NCBI GenBank assembly: GCA_949775045.1
Contig: OX459100.1
Span: 5,332,136 to 5,396,135, forward strand
Length of the DNA: 64,000 bases
Reading direction: 5' to 3'
Source of the DNA: Metridium senile
Lineage: Eukaryota > Cnidaria > Anthozoa > Actiniaria > Metridiidae
In this document: positions 12,301 through 22,996 of the stretch, piece by piece
Numbering within the stretch: the first letter of the stretch is position 1
How the letters are laid out: each line of letters opens with the position of its first letter
Notes under the pieces: model-generated
Told to the model about the DNA's origin: nothing
The model's input: only the letters and a program-made list of their open reading frames with translations
Databases searched by the model: none
Made by a program: the position numbers and the translations under genes

Positions 12301-13010
12301 TAAATCATACTCATAATTTTAGTTAGTTCTTATCTTATCTCATTCAAATGTATCAAAATGCTGTATTTTTTTCTATTTTTTTTTTTTTTTTCAATTCTTA
12401 TTCAACTTTCTTGTCTGAATTGACAACTTTGTGACTTCAACACCAAATTTTTATACACTTTTCCTAATATAATTATTAACTATAAATTTCTCATTTTTCC
12501 TTTAATGCAATCCATTTTGAGTGAAAATTATTTAATGAATTAAAACATTAAAACTAAAATCTATATTAAATAACATAACGTTTCACATTTCATCCATGAT
12601 AGTTTAAAAATTAAACACTTGAAAATAACTATACCTTAAAAAAGTTTTAATCATTACTAAAGATTTATACTAATTCTATTTTACATTTTCAGCTATTTGC
12701 TTCAAAACGTCTTCTTGTTTTAATTGATATGATTTGATTATTTGTAATTCCATTAGCATGTTTAGCATTGATTATCTATTGATTCATGTTTCAACTTGAA
12801 TGATGTTGTGATGATTTCATTTACATTCTTCTATAATCCATTGTATTGATGGGAAGGGAAGGTTAATATTTAACAATTATTCACTGAGGGTGTGGTGAAT
12901 ATCTAGGAATAATAACGGAGACAAAGTCAAGGTTATTGTTCATTGATATTCAATGATCCTGACAACAATAATAAATATTGTTTTAAATAGTATTATTACA
13001 CAGGTGATAA

Positions 13011-13194
13011 TAGACCTAATTGTTTAATGCGTTGCTATGTATGTTTCCACCCAATTCAAAACCTCTGGGAATAAAAACTTTTGTTTGAGAGATTTTCCAT
13101 GTGATATGGAAATACATAAGACAAAGAATCTTATTCTCAGAGGATTTGAATTGGGTGGAAACGTACATAGCAACACGTTAGCCGATTTGGTCTA
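13011..13194. mobile_element. TA-flanked hairpin MITE nested in the fold-back arm
   Basis: Inverted repeats of about 60-65 bp include TTGCTATGTATGTTTCC and its inverse, with outermost TAGACC and GGTCTA. The left arm of the host element lacks this block (TTTGAAATAATCACCTG), which dates the insertion after arm formation and supports a TA duplication. Confidence 0.75.
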
Positions 13195-13484
13195 TTTGAA
13201 AAAATTAAAAATAAACCGACACTTTCAAAGACAAATATTTATTTTGTATTTCTAAAAGGCATGTGTAAAGCTGTAGATAAAAATATAAAATAATCTAGAG
13301 TTCTTGAACCACTCAATTGTCTGTAGTGTACTCATTATTTTATAATCACCTGCATGTTTATACTAAATGATATTTAGATAAAGTCCAACTACACCCACTT
13401 TGCAATCAATAACATTTTAAATCTTTTATATGCACCGTTTTCCAACCATTTATTATTCTATTTATATTTTTATTTAATATAATA

Positions 13485-13665
13485 ATAATCATTCATTCAT
13501 TCATTCATTCATTCATTCATTCATTCATTTATTTATTTATTTATTTATTATTTATTTATTTTATTTGTGTATTTATTTATTTATTTATTTGTGTATTTAT
13601 TTATATATTTATTTATTTATTTTATTTGTGTATTTATTTATTTATTTATTTATTTATTTGTGTAT

Positions 13666-13696
<31 letters not shown>

Positions 13697-13740
13697 TTTT
13701 ATTTGTGTATTTATTTATTTATTTGTTTATTTTTATGTTT
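13485..13740. repeat. (ATTC)n and (ATTT)n microsatellite
   Basis: ATTC repeats at about 13,488-13,530 pass into ATTT repeats with periodic GTGT interruptions up to about 13,735. Long Tyr/Leu/Phe frames across it are repeat artefacts. Confidence 0.9.
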
Positions 13741-14238
13741 TTACTAGCTATGATCTACCACACTTTTGTATTTTCACTCATTTATACAATAGACCTATTC
13801 ACATTTCTCATCCACAACCTTAGCCTCCACAGCTTGTAATTAATTCTTTACAATTTAAAACTACAGCTTGCGATAATTTAAGGAATGTACACATTATCAA
13901 ACACTTCTCTTGGACTGAAAACAAGGCTTAATTAACACATCTTTGCCAGTAGTGTGTAGAAACAACAGGGTTTCTTTTAAGGAGGTAGTAGCTTTTGCTG
14001 TTTTCTGTTTATATACTTTTCAATATTATAGGTAATTCATTTAGTTATTTATTTATATTCTATCTTAATTTAAAACCTAAGGTTCTAGAGAACATAGTAA
14101 AAAAATCCTAGAGAGAAATTCATCACCATTGGGACTTGCAAATTTTGAAAATTCAAGTGCATTTTGGCTCTGCCTGATCTATCAATCTGTTTAGAGGCAA
14201 TCAATTAATGACTGGACAAGTTTACATAAGCTCCTATT

Positions 14239-14395
14239 GTAAAGTACAAATACTAAAAGTGTGCAATACTTTGTACTATTTACCACTAAATAGTGTTGAT
14301 TAAACAATAGAGAACAAAAGAATTTGCATAATTTAGCAGTATTTAGTGGTATTTATGTTGCACACTTTTAGTATTTGTACTCTACTGGGGCCAGT
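14239..14395. mobile_element. Hairpin MITE
   Basis: Arms GTAAAGTACAAATACTAAAA and the inverse ending TTTGTACTCTAC also share GTGTGCAA. The loop is about 95 bp. Confidence 0.75.
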
Positions 14396-14517
14396 GGATA
14401 AAGTTATTTACTGGATAAGAGTTATCCAGTGTAAAGAATTTGTATAGGAGTTTTATCCGTTGGATAGGAATTTATCCAGTGAATAGCTTAGTATTCAGAC
14501 TTTGTACAACCGGCCCC
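14396..14517. mobile_element. Hairpin-like repeat
   Basis: Directly abuts the previous MITE. It begins TGGGGCCAGTGGATAA and ends in CGGCCCC, with inverted TTATCCAGT and ACTGGATAA motifs inside. The arms are diverged. Confidence 0.5.
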
Positions 14518-14812
14518 TGAAGATATGCAAGCTCTCAAATGATTTTTTTTTTCACATCCACAAGATTAATATTGTTTTAAAAAAATTATAACTTATGTTT
14601 TGTATCTTAAGGTGTTATGATTGTATACTTAGTTTGTATTGAGTTCTTTCAGCCATCTAGGGTAGCAGGCAGTAATGATTCAATGACCATCAGATGCAAG
14701 GATAATACACACCCATGACTGATGTACACCAAGTGAACATCATCTCTCTTGCTGAATATAAAGATGAAAAGAACAATGAGAAAAGTTAAACTCCTTGCAC
14801 CATGTTGGTATG

Positions 14813-14817
14813 TTGTA
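14813..14817. repeat. BEL element target duplication, left
   Basis: TTGTA immediately before the 5' LTR is repeated at 21,481-21,485, immediately after the 3' LTR. Five base pairs is the usual duplication for BEL/Pao integrases. Confidence 0.9.
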
Positions 14818-15221
14818 TGTTCTGCTCTCCCGGCTTAGTGTGTATATAAATGTCTGATTAAACCCCCTCTCCCACGGGGAGAACTTTGTAGCAGGATCAA
14901 ATGTCAGGACACGTATTAGTTCGCACGCCGAACAAATTGAACGCTTTTAAGGACAGATTATATTCAGCAGATCTCACTTAATTCCAAACGAATTTGTAAG
15001 TATAATTAGTTACAAGTTAGATAATTGTTTTTTACTTTCTACATAATACTTTTATATCCTTACATTGTACTTGTTAATGATTCCACAGTTGACTAAAGTA
15101 TACGAACACACCAAAAGGTCAACACGTTTGACTCGTGTTTTTAGTGCAAAAATAAAGGAATTGAGTTGAGTTACTCGTGAAGCTTAATAAAGTAACAGCC
15201 CATTTACGTGGATGTGAAACA
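14818..15221 (+). repeat. 5' LTR
   Basis: Starts TGTTCTGCTCTCCCGG and ends GATGTGAAACA. A TATA-like TATATAAA lies at 14,843-14,850; AATAAA signals lie at 15,151-15,156 and 15,186-15,191. I could not recognise a tRNA primer-binding site in the bases just after it (GTCAAAAATTCC); there is no leading TGG. Confidence 0.95.
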
Positions 15222-15728
15222 GTCAAAAATTCCAGAAGAAAGCTTTGCGATCGTCGATTTGGACAAAACAAACACCGCCTCCAAAGACAACCAACAGGCA
15301 TTAAACAAGCGACTGACCGTCTTTGAGGACTTCAAAACATTTCAAATATCAAGCAGTACGGTGGAGGGAGGTAAGAACTTCCACATTTGTGACATTCAAG
15401 ATCATTTAGCAGAGTTTATTCAAGATCAATACTACATAAAAACTGTGGACCAAAAGGTCAGCGACACGATACGGCAAAGTCAACAATAGTCCTTTGTCTG
15501 ATAAACGATCATCTTTGAAGGATAAAATATCAAAGATAACTAAAGAAAAATTAAAATCTGCAATACCTTTTACACCTAAGAACAATCAAAACGTTTAATC
15601 AAGATATGTTGCTGTGTGATTTGTAAATTCCATCATTATCAAGTAAACGGACAACGTGATATGCATGGAAACGAGGCTATCTGACTTTGGCTATAAATAA
15701 ACCGGAAATTAATCGCTTTCTCGAAAAA
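15222..15728 (+). other. Retrotransposon leader
   Basis: About 507 nt between the 5' LTR and the first in-frame ATG. It contains a 93-codon open frame ending at 15,489, but that frame starts from GTG inside the LTR. I see no domain and do not call it a gene. Confidence 0.6.
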
Positions 15729-18700
15729 ATGCCGCCAAAAATTGACGCAAGAACTCTCACCGGAAGATTGCAAAACGCTAGCCACAGTTTCTATGAATTA
15801 TTGGAGGAATTTGAAACTATCTACTCAACTAAACCTCAGCTTGAAAGACTTAACACAATATTTACCGAAGTAGAGGCGAAATACCGTGTTGTGAAGAAAC
15901 AAATAGAGAACATTGCTGACAAGCTTGTCGACGAAGGCGTTTCTGAAGACGATGAAGCAAAACAGGACAACTGGAAATGTGGATCTAAAATCAAATCCGA
16001 CTATTTAGCAGCAGTGCAGAAATTCGCCCTGTATGAGAATGAATATGGTGTTAAATCACAAAATGCAAAGAGTGATAACGCAGAGTCACTGGAGGTCATG
16101 ACAGCCGCAGTAACAAAGATGGCCAAAGCTTTAGAGGTTAAGCCCAGCCCTGTAGGCCTAGAGAGATTGTCCGTACCATCATGGGATGGAACCCGCCGAA
16201 CGTATGCAACGTTCAAAAAAGAGTTCAACCATTGGATGAAAAAATATCGCCAAGATGAGGAAGAACAGTTGCAACGTTTCAGAAAGGCAATGCCAAACGG
16301 CTGGTGGACGGACCAGGTTAAGACTTGCAAAAGTATTGCCAAAGCGTGGGAGATCTTGGACATCGAGTTTGAAGACAAGAGAAAGCTCATGGACAGTCTC
16401 TTAACGGAGCTAAATAACATAAAATCTATCAAAAGAGACTCAAAATCTCTGACAGAATTTAGCACAGCGATTCGCAGATATGTGAATGATATGGAAGACA
16501 ACGGGTGTCATGTGACGGATTCTACAGAGTCACCATTCTTCATGTCCCAGCTTCTATCTAAACTAGAACCGAGAGATAACGAGGAATACGGACGGGAAAT
16601 GCAAAGACAGAGTAAGCCAGAGACCGTCTCAACACTAATTGAATGGCTCCACCAAGAAGCAAGCCTCCGGTCAAGAGGAAGACGCGACGACGACAACGAG
16701 AACAGGTCAGACAGAAACAAGCGGCCAACATTCCAACATAGGTCGGATAGCAACGCTATCAACACCACCCAATTTGATGACGACTGCATACTTGGGTGTT
16801 CAGCTAAACACCTGCTGCAAAACTGTCCTACCTTTCAAAGCTCCACTGTAAACCAACGTTGGGACATCGTAAAGCACAACAACAGGTGCCGCAAATGTTT
16901 GAACGCTCATCACACAAACGATTGCCATAAAGCAGACGGGACTACTTGCGACAAGTGCGGAAAAAACCATCATCGTAGCCTGCACAGCGACAAAAGAGAA
17001 CAACCTACGTTCAATGCTTCACATGCTAACACAGTTGCTCAAACTAGCCACAACAACGCTCAAAGTAGTGAGGTATCGCTAAATCCGGTCGATAACAGAG
17101 CAGCTGGACTTTGTCCAGTACAGAAGGTCAAAGTCTGTGACAGCAATGGAGAGTACATCGAATTACTTGCCATGTTAGACAGCGGATCAAATACCAGCCT
17201 TCTCTCAAAGAATACAGCAGAATTGCTTGGTCTATCAGGATACAACACCCATCTCACTATGAATCTTGCTGGCGGAGGAGCAAAATCAGAAAAGTCAGAG
17301 GTCATGGACATAGTCATTAAACCTGTCAACGAGGAGAGTATAAAGAAGACCCTGTCTGTATATACAGTCAAACAACCATGCAGCAGCGCCAAGACAGTGT
17401 CAAAGAGACTCGTAGAGAATTACGCACACCTTCAAGCAATTTCAGACCAAATACACCTCAAGGGTGGAACAATAGACCTGCTCATCGGTACAGACTTCGC
17501 TGATGCATTCATCGACATACATACATTGTGTGGAGGACCTGGAGAACCCATTGCCAAAAGGAATTGTTTCGGCTGGTATGTCCTGGGACAGTTCGAGTCC
17601 ACAACCAACATCCAATCAGTAAGCGTAGGAACAGTAAGCGTTACTGAGGACATCAAAAGACTTATCCATCAAGACCAACTAGGAGTTAAACCAACCAAGC
17701 TTTGCACCTGCACTGATGAAGCCCTTCGTGAAAACAAATTCGTGAAGTCACTCGCAGAATCAACCACAGTCATCGATGGACGAGTTCAAGTCAAAATGCC
17801 GTGGAAAGAGAGCGGACCCCCAAAACAAAGCAACTTTGACATCGCACTCAAAAGAATGCATTCTTCAGAAAGAACATTCCACAAAAAGAACTGCTTTGAT
17901 GTAGTAGATGAGGAAGTGCAAAAGCTTGTCGATCAAGGCTTTGTTATCAAAATGCTTGAAGATCACATCGACCACAACAAACCAGAGTGGTATCTACCGC
18001 TGCAAGCTGTTTTCACCCCCGAAAAGACGACAACAGTGCGTTTGGTATTTGACTCCTCCTCAAAGGGTCATGATGGTTTGTCTTTGAACGATCATCTAGA
18101 AAAAGGGCCAAACTACATCAATAGCCTTTTTGATGTGCTAATGGCATGGCGATGGGACAATGTTGCCTATTCAGGCGATATACGCAAGATGTTTAACCAA
18201 GTCTCAGTGCACCCTGACGACCAAATCTATCACAGATTTCTGTGGAGGAAAAATTCACACGAGCCACCAACTGTCTATCAGTGGCTCAGATTGAATTTTG
18301 GTGACAAGCCTGCACCTGACATCGCAACTAATGCCATCAACTCACTTGCTAAAGTCTCGGAAGATCAACTTTCTGAAGCAGCGAAGGAACTCAAAGACCA
18401 CGCCTACGTTGACGACATTGCTGGATCAAAAGAACTAGCATCAGATGCCAAGAGAGTCATCGAAGATATCAACACGATCCTTCACAAAGGCCAATTTCAG
18501 ATCAAAGCTTGGCACTCTAACGACGAGACGATCGACCAGTCTGATGACGAACAGTCTGTGGATCTACTGGGACACCGTTGGAATAAGAGAGCCGATACCT
18601 TCTCCTACAAAAAGAGTGAGATTGTGTTTTCTCAACAAAACATGACAAAAAGAAATTGCCTTGCTCTTCTCTCACAGCTTTGGGATCCCATTGGCCTTGT

Positions 18701-20963
18701 GTCTCCAGTCACAGTCAAGTGCAGAATCGACCTGCAGGAACTTTGGAGTTTAGGCTTCAACTGGGATCAAGTCCTCCCAGACAGCACTCAGCAGAAATGG
18801 AAAGAAAACTTAGAAGTACTAAACCATCTACTTACCTTTGAGTTTGATCGTCAGTTGAAGCCACCGAACTCCACTGGGACACCAGAAGTCCATGGGTTCT
18901 CGGATGGAGGGGAGTTGGCCTATGGCGCAGTGATATTCCTCCGATGGACTCTAGTAGATGGATCCTACAGTTGTGTACCAGTCATGATAAAGCCATTTGT
19001 AGCCCCTTTAAAAAAGAAATCAATACCAAGACTTGAGCTTCTGGGAAGCTTAGCGATGACCAGGATGTACGACACCTGTACGAAAGCACTGGACTTCGCG
19101 AAGATCATCGAGTGTAGCAAGACCTTCTGGGTTGATTCAGCAACAGTGCTTTCCTGGCTTAAGACACCACCCAGAGAGTTCAGACCCTTTGTATCTGCCA
19201 GAGTAGCAGAAATTCAAGAGACCGTCGATGTAAAAGACTTCCAGTACGTAAGGTCAAAGAGCAACCCCGCCGACGCCCTCACGAGAGGAATCAAGCCAGA
19301 AGATCTAAAGTCTTGGCTTGAAGGACCTGACTTTCTTCAAAAGCCCAAAAGTCAGTGGCCTAAGTTTGAAGAAGAAATTCAAGCCAACGACTTATTGAAT
19401 GCTCCTGAGGCTAAAAAGGAGAGGAAACAGCCAAAGATACCTGAGACGGAGTGTGCAGACATCCACTCAGCTACAGCAGATCCGAGGGAAAAGAGTGAAG
19501 ACAACCCGATCCTCTCTCATCTACTGAAATCGTGTTCTTCATTTCAAAAAATCAGGAAGACACTTGCATTTGTACTACGCTTTGTCCACAACGCATCGAA
19601 GAAATCAGCCAAAAAAACTCCCCTAACAGTTCAAGAGCTTCACAATGCAGAAAACCAACTCTGGAAATGGTCACAACAGAGGCTAGATACAACAAAGCTA
19701 GATAAAAATATTGTATCATGCAGAGATGAACACGGAATCATTAGGGCACATGGACGCCTTGAGGACGTACGAACCCTCCCAGCTGCGATGCGAAACCCGA
19801 TCATCCTCCCACAGAACCATACTTTAGTGAAGTCACTCGTGCAGCATCTTCATGACAAGAGAAACCACTGCGGTTACAAGAGCCTAGTTCATGAAACCAG
19901 AAAACGTTTTTGGATCATTGGTGTACGAAACCTAGCAAAGTCTCTCACCAGAAAATGTGTGATCTGCCAAAAACTACGAGCACAACCATTAGAACAGCGT
20001 ATGGGTCAACTCCCTAGCCTTCGAGTTGCCGCTGGATCTCCCACATTTACAAACACAGCGCTCGACATGTTTGGACCAGTACATATAAGGCTAAACCGTA
20101 AAACCCTAAAAGAAGCACAAGTCATAATCTTCACATGTATGACTACGAGAGCTGTGCATCTAGAGCTGGTAACAGACAAGAGCTCAGACACCTTCCTAAT
20201 GGCCTTTAGACGCTTTGCAAGCCTGAGAGGACACCCGTCTGTCTGCTGGTCAGATCAAGGCACCAATTTTACTGGTGCTCAAGCCTATCTAAAGGAAATC
20301 GTGCAAGATTGGGACTTGAACAAGATAAAGAACACCCTATCACAAGACTTCAGTTGCGACTTTGGATGGGAGTGGAACGTTCCGACTGCAAGTCATCAAA
20401 ACGGCGTAGTAGAATCGCTCATCAAGTCAGTACGTCAAGCTCTTGATGTCACCTGCAAGAATCAAAGCTTTACAGAAGAACAGTGGCGAACCTTTCTTGC
20501 AGAGATCAGCTGTGCCATCAATGGTCGTCCCCTATACCCCAGCTCCGAGAACATCTGGGAAAGTCCTCCCATCACACCCAATGATATTCTCCTGGGACCA
20601 CACAGCACTCCACCACAACCTCCATCAGAAGACAAAATTAATCCAAGGGACCTAACGAGAAGTACTCAAAAGCGAATCGCAGAATTCTGGGCCTCTTGGA
20701 TGAAATACTTCGCTCCGACTCTGCTTCCGAGGAACAAATGGTATCGCACCAGAGAAAACATCCAGGTTGGTGATCTGGTGCTAGAAATCGACCCAAAACA
20801 CCGGAGAACACACTGGAAGATGGCACTGGTGGTAGCCACATACCCAGGGAAGGACGGACTAGTGAGGAAAGTGAGAATCAAGGCACAGACTGGTGAGTAC
20901 GATAGGCCAATCCACAAGCTATGCCTAATCGCCACCAAGCAAGAGCTAGCAAACGAAGATTAA
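15729..20963 (+). CDS. BEL/Pao Gag-Pol polyprotein
   Basis: A single 1,744-residue frame encoding everything needed to copy and integrate the element. The first ATG at 15,729 (AAAAAATGCC) is preferred; the open frame extends 14 codons upstream without ATG. In order: Gag-like N-terminal region with a DUF1759-type segment (about 150-300), Cys/His zinc-knuckle cluster (about 365-425), aspartic protease with DSG at 484, reverse transcriptase with YVDD at 893-896, RNase H-like region with FSDGG at about 1,057, and integrase. The integrase has an H2C2 finger (about 1,374-1,413), a core with D1446, D1509 and E1562, and a C-terminal DUF5641-like segment ending near 1,740. All catalytic motifs look intact, and no frameshift or stop is seen. 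Family content and order are those of BEL/Pao. Regulation is presumably from the LTR. Confidence 0.96.
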   Translation: MPPKIDARTLTGRLQNASHSFYELLEEFETIYSTKPQLERLNTIFTEVEAKYRVVKKQIENIADKLVDEGVSEDDEAKQDNWKCGSKIKSDYLAAVQKFALYENEYGVKSQNAKSDNAESLEVMTAAVTKMAKALEVKPSPVGLERLSVPSWDGTRRTYATFKKEFNHWMKKYRQDEEEQLQRFRKAMPNGWWTDQVKTCKSIAKAWEILDIEFEDKRKLMDSLLTELNNIKSIKRDSKSLTEFSTAIRRYVNDMEDNGCHVTDSTESPFFMSQLLSKLEPRDNEEYGREMQRQSKPETVSTLIEWLHQEASLRSRGRRDDDNENRSDRNKRPTFQHRSDSNAINTTQFDDDCILGCSAKHLLQNCPTFQSSTVNQRWDIVKHNNRCRKCLNAHHTNDCHKADGTTCDKCGKNHHRSLHSDKREQPTFNASHANTVAQTSHNNAQSSEVSLNPVDNRAAGLCPVQKVKVCDSNGEYIELLAMLDSGSNTSLLSKNTAELLGLSGYNTHLTMNLAGGGAKSEKSEVMDIVIKPVNEESIKKTLSVYTVKQPCSSAKTVSKRLVENYAHLQAISDQIHLKGGTIDLLIGTDFADAFIDIHTLCGGPGEPIAKRNCFGWYVLGQFESTTNIQSVSVGTVSVTEDIKRLIHQDQLGVKPTKLCTCTDEALRENKFVKSLAESTTVIDGRVQVKMPWKESGPPKQSNFDIALKRMHSSERTFHKKNCFDVVDEEVQKLVDQGFVIKMLEDHIDHNKPEWYLPLQAVFTPEKTTTVRLVFDSSSKGHDGLSLNDHLEKGPNYINSLFDVLMAWRWDNVAYSGDIRKMFNQVSVHPDDQIYHRFLWRKNSHEPPTVYQWLRLNFGDKPAPDIATNAINSLAKVSEDQLSEAAKELKDHAYVDDIAGSKELASDAKRVIEDINTILHKGQFQIKAWHSNDETIDQSDDEQSVDLLGHRWNKRADTFSYKKSEIVFSQQNMTKRNCLALLSQLWDPIGLVSPVTVKCRIDLQELWSLGFNWDQVLPDSTQQKWKENLEVLNHLLTFEFDRQLKPPNSTGTPEVHGFSDGGELAYGAVIFLRWTLVDGSYSCVPVMIKPFVAPLKKKSIPRLELLGSLAMTRMYDTCTKALDFAKIIECSKTFWVDSATVLSWLKTPPREFRPFVSARVAEIQETVDVKDFQYVRSKSNPADALTRGIKPEDLKSWLEGPDFLQKPKSQWPKFEEEIQANDLLNAPEAKKERKQPKIPETECADIHSATADPREKSEDNPILSHLLKSCSSFQKIRKTLAFVLRFVHNASKKSAKKTPLTVQELHNAENQLWKWSQQRLDTTKLDKNIVSCRDEHGIIRAHGRLEDVRTLPAAMRNPIILPQNHTLVKSLVQHLHDKRNHCGYKSLVHETRKRFWIIGVRNLAKSLTRKCVICQKLRAQPLEQRMGQLPSLRVAAGSPTFTNTALDMFGPVHIRLNRKTLKEAQVIIFTCMTTRAVHLELVTDKSSDTFLMAFRRFASLRGHPSVCWSDQGTNFTGAQAYLKEIVQDWDLNKIKNTLSQDFSCDFGWEWNVPTASHQNGVVESLIKSVRQALDVTCKNQSFTEEQWRTFLAEISCAINGRPLYPSSENIWESPPITPNDILLGPHSTPPQPPSEDKINPRDLTRSTQKRIAEFWASWMKYFAPTLLPRNKWYRTRENIQVGDLVLEIDPKHRRTHWKMALVVATYPGKDGLVRKVRIKAQTGEYDRPIHKLCLIATKQELANED

Positions 20964-21065
20964 ATGAACACATATAAACAATTTTATATAAATTTAAGTT
21001 ACATTAATTTACCTTTTTATTGTTACTGTTAACGTTGCTCAATTGCATTTAGAGCAATTTCCGCA

Positions 21066-21076
21066 CTGGAGGGGAG
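21066..21076 (+). promoter_or_regulatory. Polypurine tract
   Basis: CTGGAGGGGAG directly abuts the 3' LTR. Its purine run and position match the plus-strand primer site of LTR retrotransposons. Confidence 0.85.
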
Positions 21077-21480
21077 TGTTCTGCTCTCCCGGCTTAGTGT
21101 GTATATAAATGTCTGATTAAACCCCCTCTCCCACGGGGAGAACTTTGTAGCAGGATCAAATGTCAGGACACGTATTAGTTCGCACGCCGAACAAATTGAA
21201 CGCTTTTAAGGACAGATTATATTCAGCAGATCTCACTTAATTCCAAACGAATTTGTAAGTATAATTAGTTACAAGTTAGATAATTGTTTTTTACTTTCTA
21301 CATAATACTTTTATATCCTTACATTGTACTTGTTAATGATTCCACAGTTGACTAAAGTATACGAACACACCAAAAGGTCAACACGTTTGACTCGTGTTTT
21401 TAGTGCAAAAATAAAGGAATTGAGTTGAGTTACTCGTGAAGCTTAATAAAGTAACAGCCCATTTACGTGGATGTGAAACA
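21077..21480 (+). repeat. 3' LTR
   Basis: 404 bp, identical by eye to the 5' LTR over its full length. It is followed by the TTGTA duplication at 21,481-21,485. Confidence 0.95.
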
Positions 21481-21557
21481 TTGTAAATACTTTATATTCA
21501 AAGTAATCCGTTGCACTGTTACTGTGCGACTCGCCGTACCATATATAGAGATTACTT

Positions 21558-21691
21558 AATGGAAAATGCGCACGTACGGTTTTTATGCATGAGTTGAGAA
21601 GTATCAGAAAACGAACGAGTGAGCGTAGCGAACGAGTGAGTTTTCTGATACGCATCAACGAGTGCATAAAAATCGTACAAGCTTTTCCATT
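21558..21691. mobile_element. Hairpin MITE
   Basis: Arms AATGGAAAATGCGCACGTAC and the diverged inverse ending CTTTTCCATT meet at a perfect inner palindrome around TCAGAAAACGAACGAGTGAG. Confidence 0.7.
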
Positions 21692-21999
21692 CTGTAATTT
21701 ATTTATCTCATAGATACTGAGATTTCAGAAAGCAAAACTTTTAACAATAAATTATATGGTTGGGCTACAGGGTGAACATCTCTATTGACTGATATTTACT
21801 AAAAAAAAGTCAAAAACTTTGTCACTGCATGAAAAATATAGTTTTAATATGTATAAACTGAATTTAATTTCGTTTTATTTAATACATAATTTACAAATTC
21901 AAGGCAGAAAGTTTGAAAGTAATACATTAATTGTTGAACATGCATGTTTACCGAATGAGGTATAAATAACTTACAAACCGGGCTTACAAATTAGAAATT

Positions 22000-22405
22000 T
22001 AACTTACAAACTTAGTTTGCTTCCCTTCCCTAGTTTCTGTTTGGAGGTTAATTATTGTTTTTCGTGTTTTTTCAAACACAAGACCATTGATAATGCTGTT
22101 TGGATACGACTTTGATTTAAGATGTCTTTCGAAACTGGACAACATCCCTCGTAGCGACGATGGTTCGTACTCTTGTCCTTCTTTGGTTCGCACACACACG
22201 AAAAATTCACTGATAAATTCATTCACTGCTCGGCAGGAGGAATGTCAGCTATCTCGCCTCGTGTTTCACCTTTATTTTGAAGAAACTTGGTCAACAAGGA
22301 CACATCTCTTTTCGTCTTTTTCACAGTATTTGGATTTTCTTGTTCTTCAATAAACGAATGTACGGAATTGTCGAGTAACACAAATCTGGAGCCTTCTGCA
22401 GCCAT
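22000..22405 (-). pseudogene. Crypton-like tyrosine recombinase, N-terminal fragment
   Basis: Starts at an ATG (22,405) and reads MAAEGSRFVLLDNSVHSFI, then a Lys- and Glu-rich helical segment. The frame breaks at a TGA near 22,223 and continues in another frame with FISEFFVCVRTKEGQEYEP and LRGMLSSFERHLKSKSYPN, diverging after about 22,040. These segments match, from memory, the N-terminal SAM-like/core-binding part of KIAA1958/ZMYM2-type proteins, which derive from Crypton tyrosine recombinases. The catalytic domain with the active-site tyrosine is absent. Frameshift plus truncation makes it a pseudogene. Confidence 0.7.
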
Positions 22406-22652
22406 TTTCGCTCAAGTCGCAAAGGTGCCAGTTTGAATTGTTGACAGTGAGTTTTCGTCGATCGTGTTTCTGATTGGACAAACGATAATTTTCACTAGTG
22501 AAAATACATCGTTCGTCCAATCAGAAAGGCGAACGGTGCTTTTTCACTAGTGAAAAACGTTGTTCGCCTTTCTTATTGGCTAAATTCATCGCACGAACGA
22601 AAATTTACTCAATTAGATTTTCGTGTGTAAATCTCAGTATCTATGAGATAAA

Positions 22653-22843
22653 GTCACTTACAAAAACTTTTGATAAATTTTTGACAATATTTTGACATTT
22701 TTTCATCTCAATCGAACCAATTAAAGACATCAAAGTTTCTTAAGTCCTGGCCTGTCAATATAAACATGTACCTGATTGGCCCATTGAGATGGAAAAATGT
22801 CAAAATGATGTCAAAAATTCATCAAAAGATTTTGTAAGCGACT
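22653..22843. mobile_element. Hairpin MITE
   Basis: Arms of about 60 bp begin AGTCACTTACAAAAACTTTT and end in the inverse TTTTGTAAGCGACT; they also share TTTTGACATTTTT and ATCTCAAT. Confidence 0.7.
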
Positions 22844-22996
22844 ACGGTACGGCGAGTTGCACAGTAATTGTATGTACTTGATTTGTTGAAATATATATTG
22901 GTCATAGCCATTGTTGGCTGGCAAATTAAAATAGAAAAAAGCTTAATATAAGTTACATGCATGTCGATGTTAACAGTGCACAGATTACTATTCCAG

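Larger units (their letters stand above)
5690..13395. mobile_element. Long fold-back element with nested insertions
   Basis: The left arm (about 5,690-5,785, resuming 7,094-7,520) matches the inverse of the right arm (about 12,636-13,395) over 500 bp or more. One example is AATAATAACGGAGACAAAG near 12,906 and its complement near 7,220. The left arm is split by a Mutator-like element and the right arm by a TA-flanked MITE; each arm shows the uninterrupted state of the other. The interior has no transposase, only degenerate tandem repeats and one decayed coding-like segment. Net length without the nested insertions is about 6.2 kb. Outer ends are approximate. Confidence 0.7.
14818..21480 (+). 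mobile_element. Intact BEL/Pao LTR retrotransposon
   Basis: 6,663 bp, bounded by 404-bp LTRs that look identical base for base, TG...CA ends and a TTGTA duplication. One uninterrupted gag-pol frame lies between a leader of about 507 nt and a polypurine tract. No env-like frame is present. Identical LTRs and an unbroken frame imply very recent insertion. It sits against the left edge of the Crypton-fragment element at 21.5 kb. Confidence 0.97.
21519..22868. mobile_element. Composite TIR element carrying a Crypton fragment
   Basis: Inverted ends TTACTGTGCGACTCGCCGTA (21,519 on) and its inverse (about 22,846-22,868). A second inverted pair around CAGTATCTATGAGATAAA lies at 21,702-21,725 and 22,629-22,652. 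Hairpins occupy 21,558-21,691 and 22,653-22,843, near the ends. The middle holds a broken recombinase start on the minus strand. It could be one non-autonomous element or several nested ones. Confidence 0.55.

Noticed and set aside
16001..20938. Minus-strand and alternate-frame ORFs across the retrotransposon
   Set aside because: Shadows of the long Gag-Pol frame; no domains.
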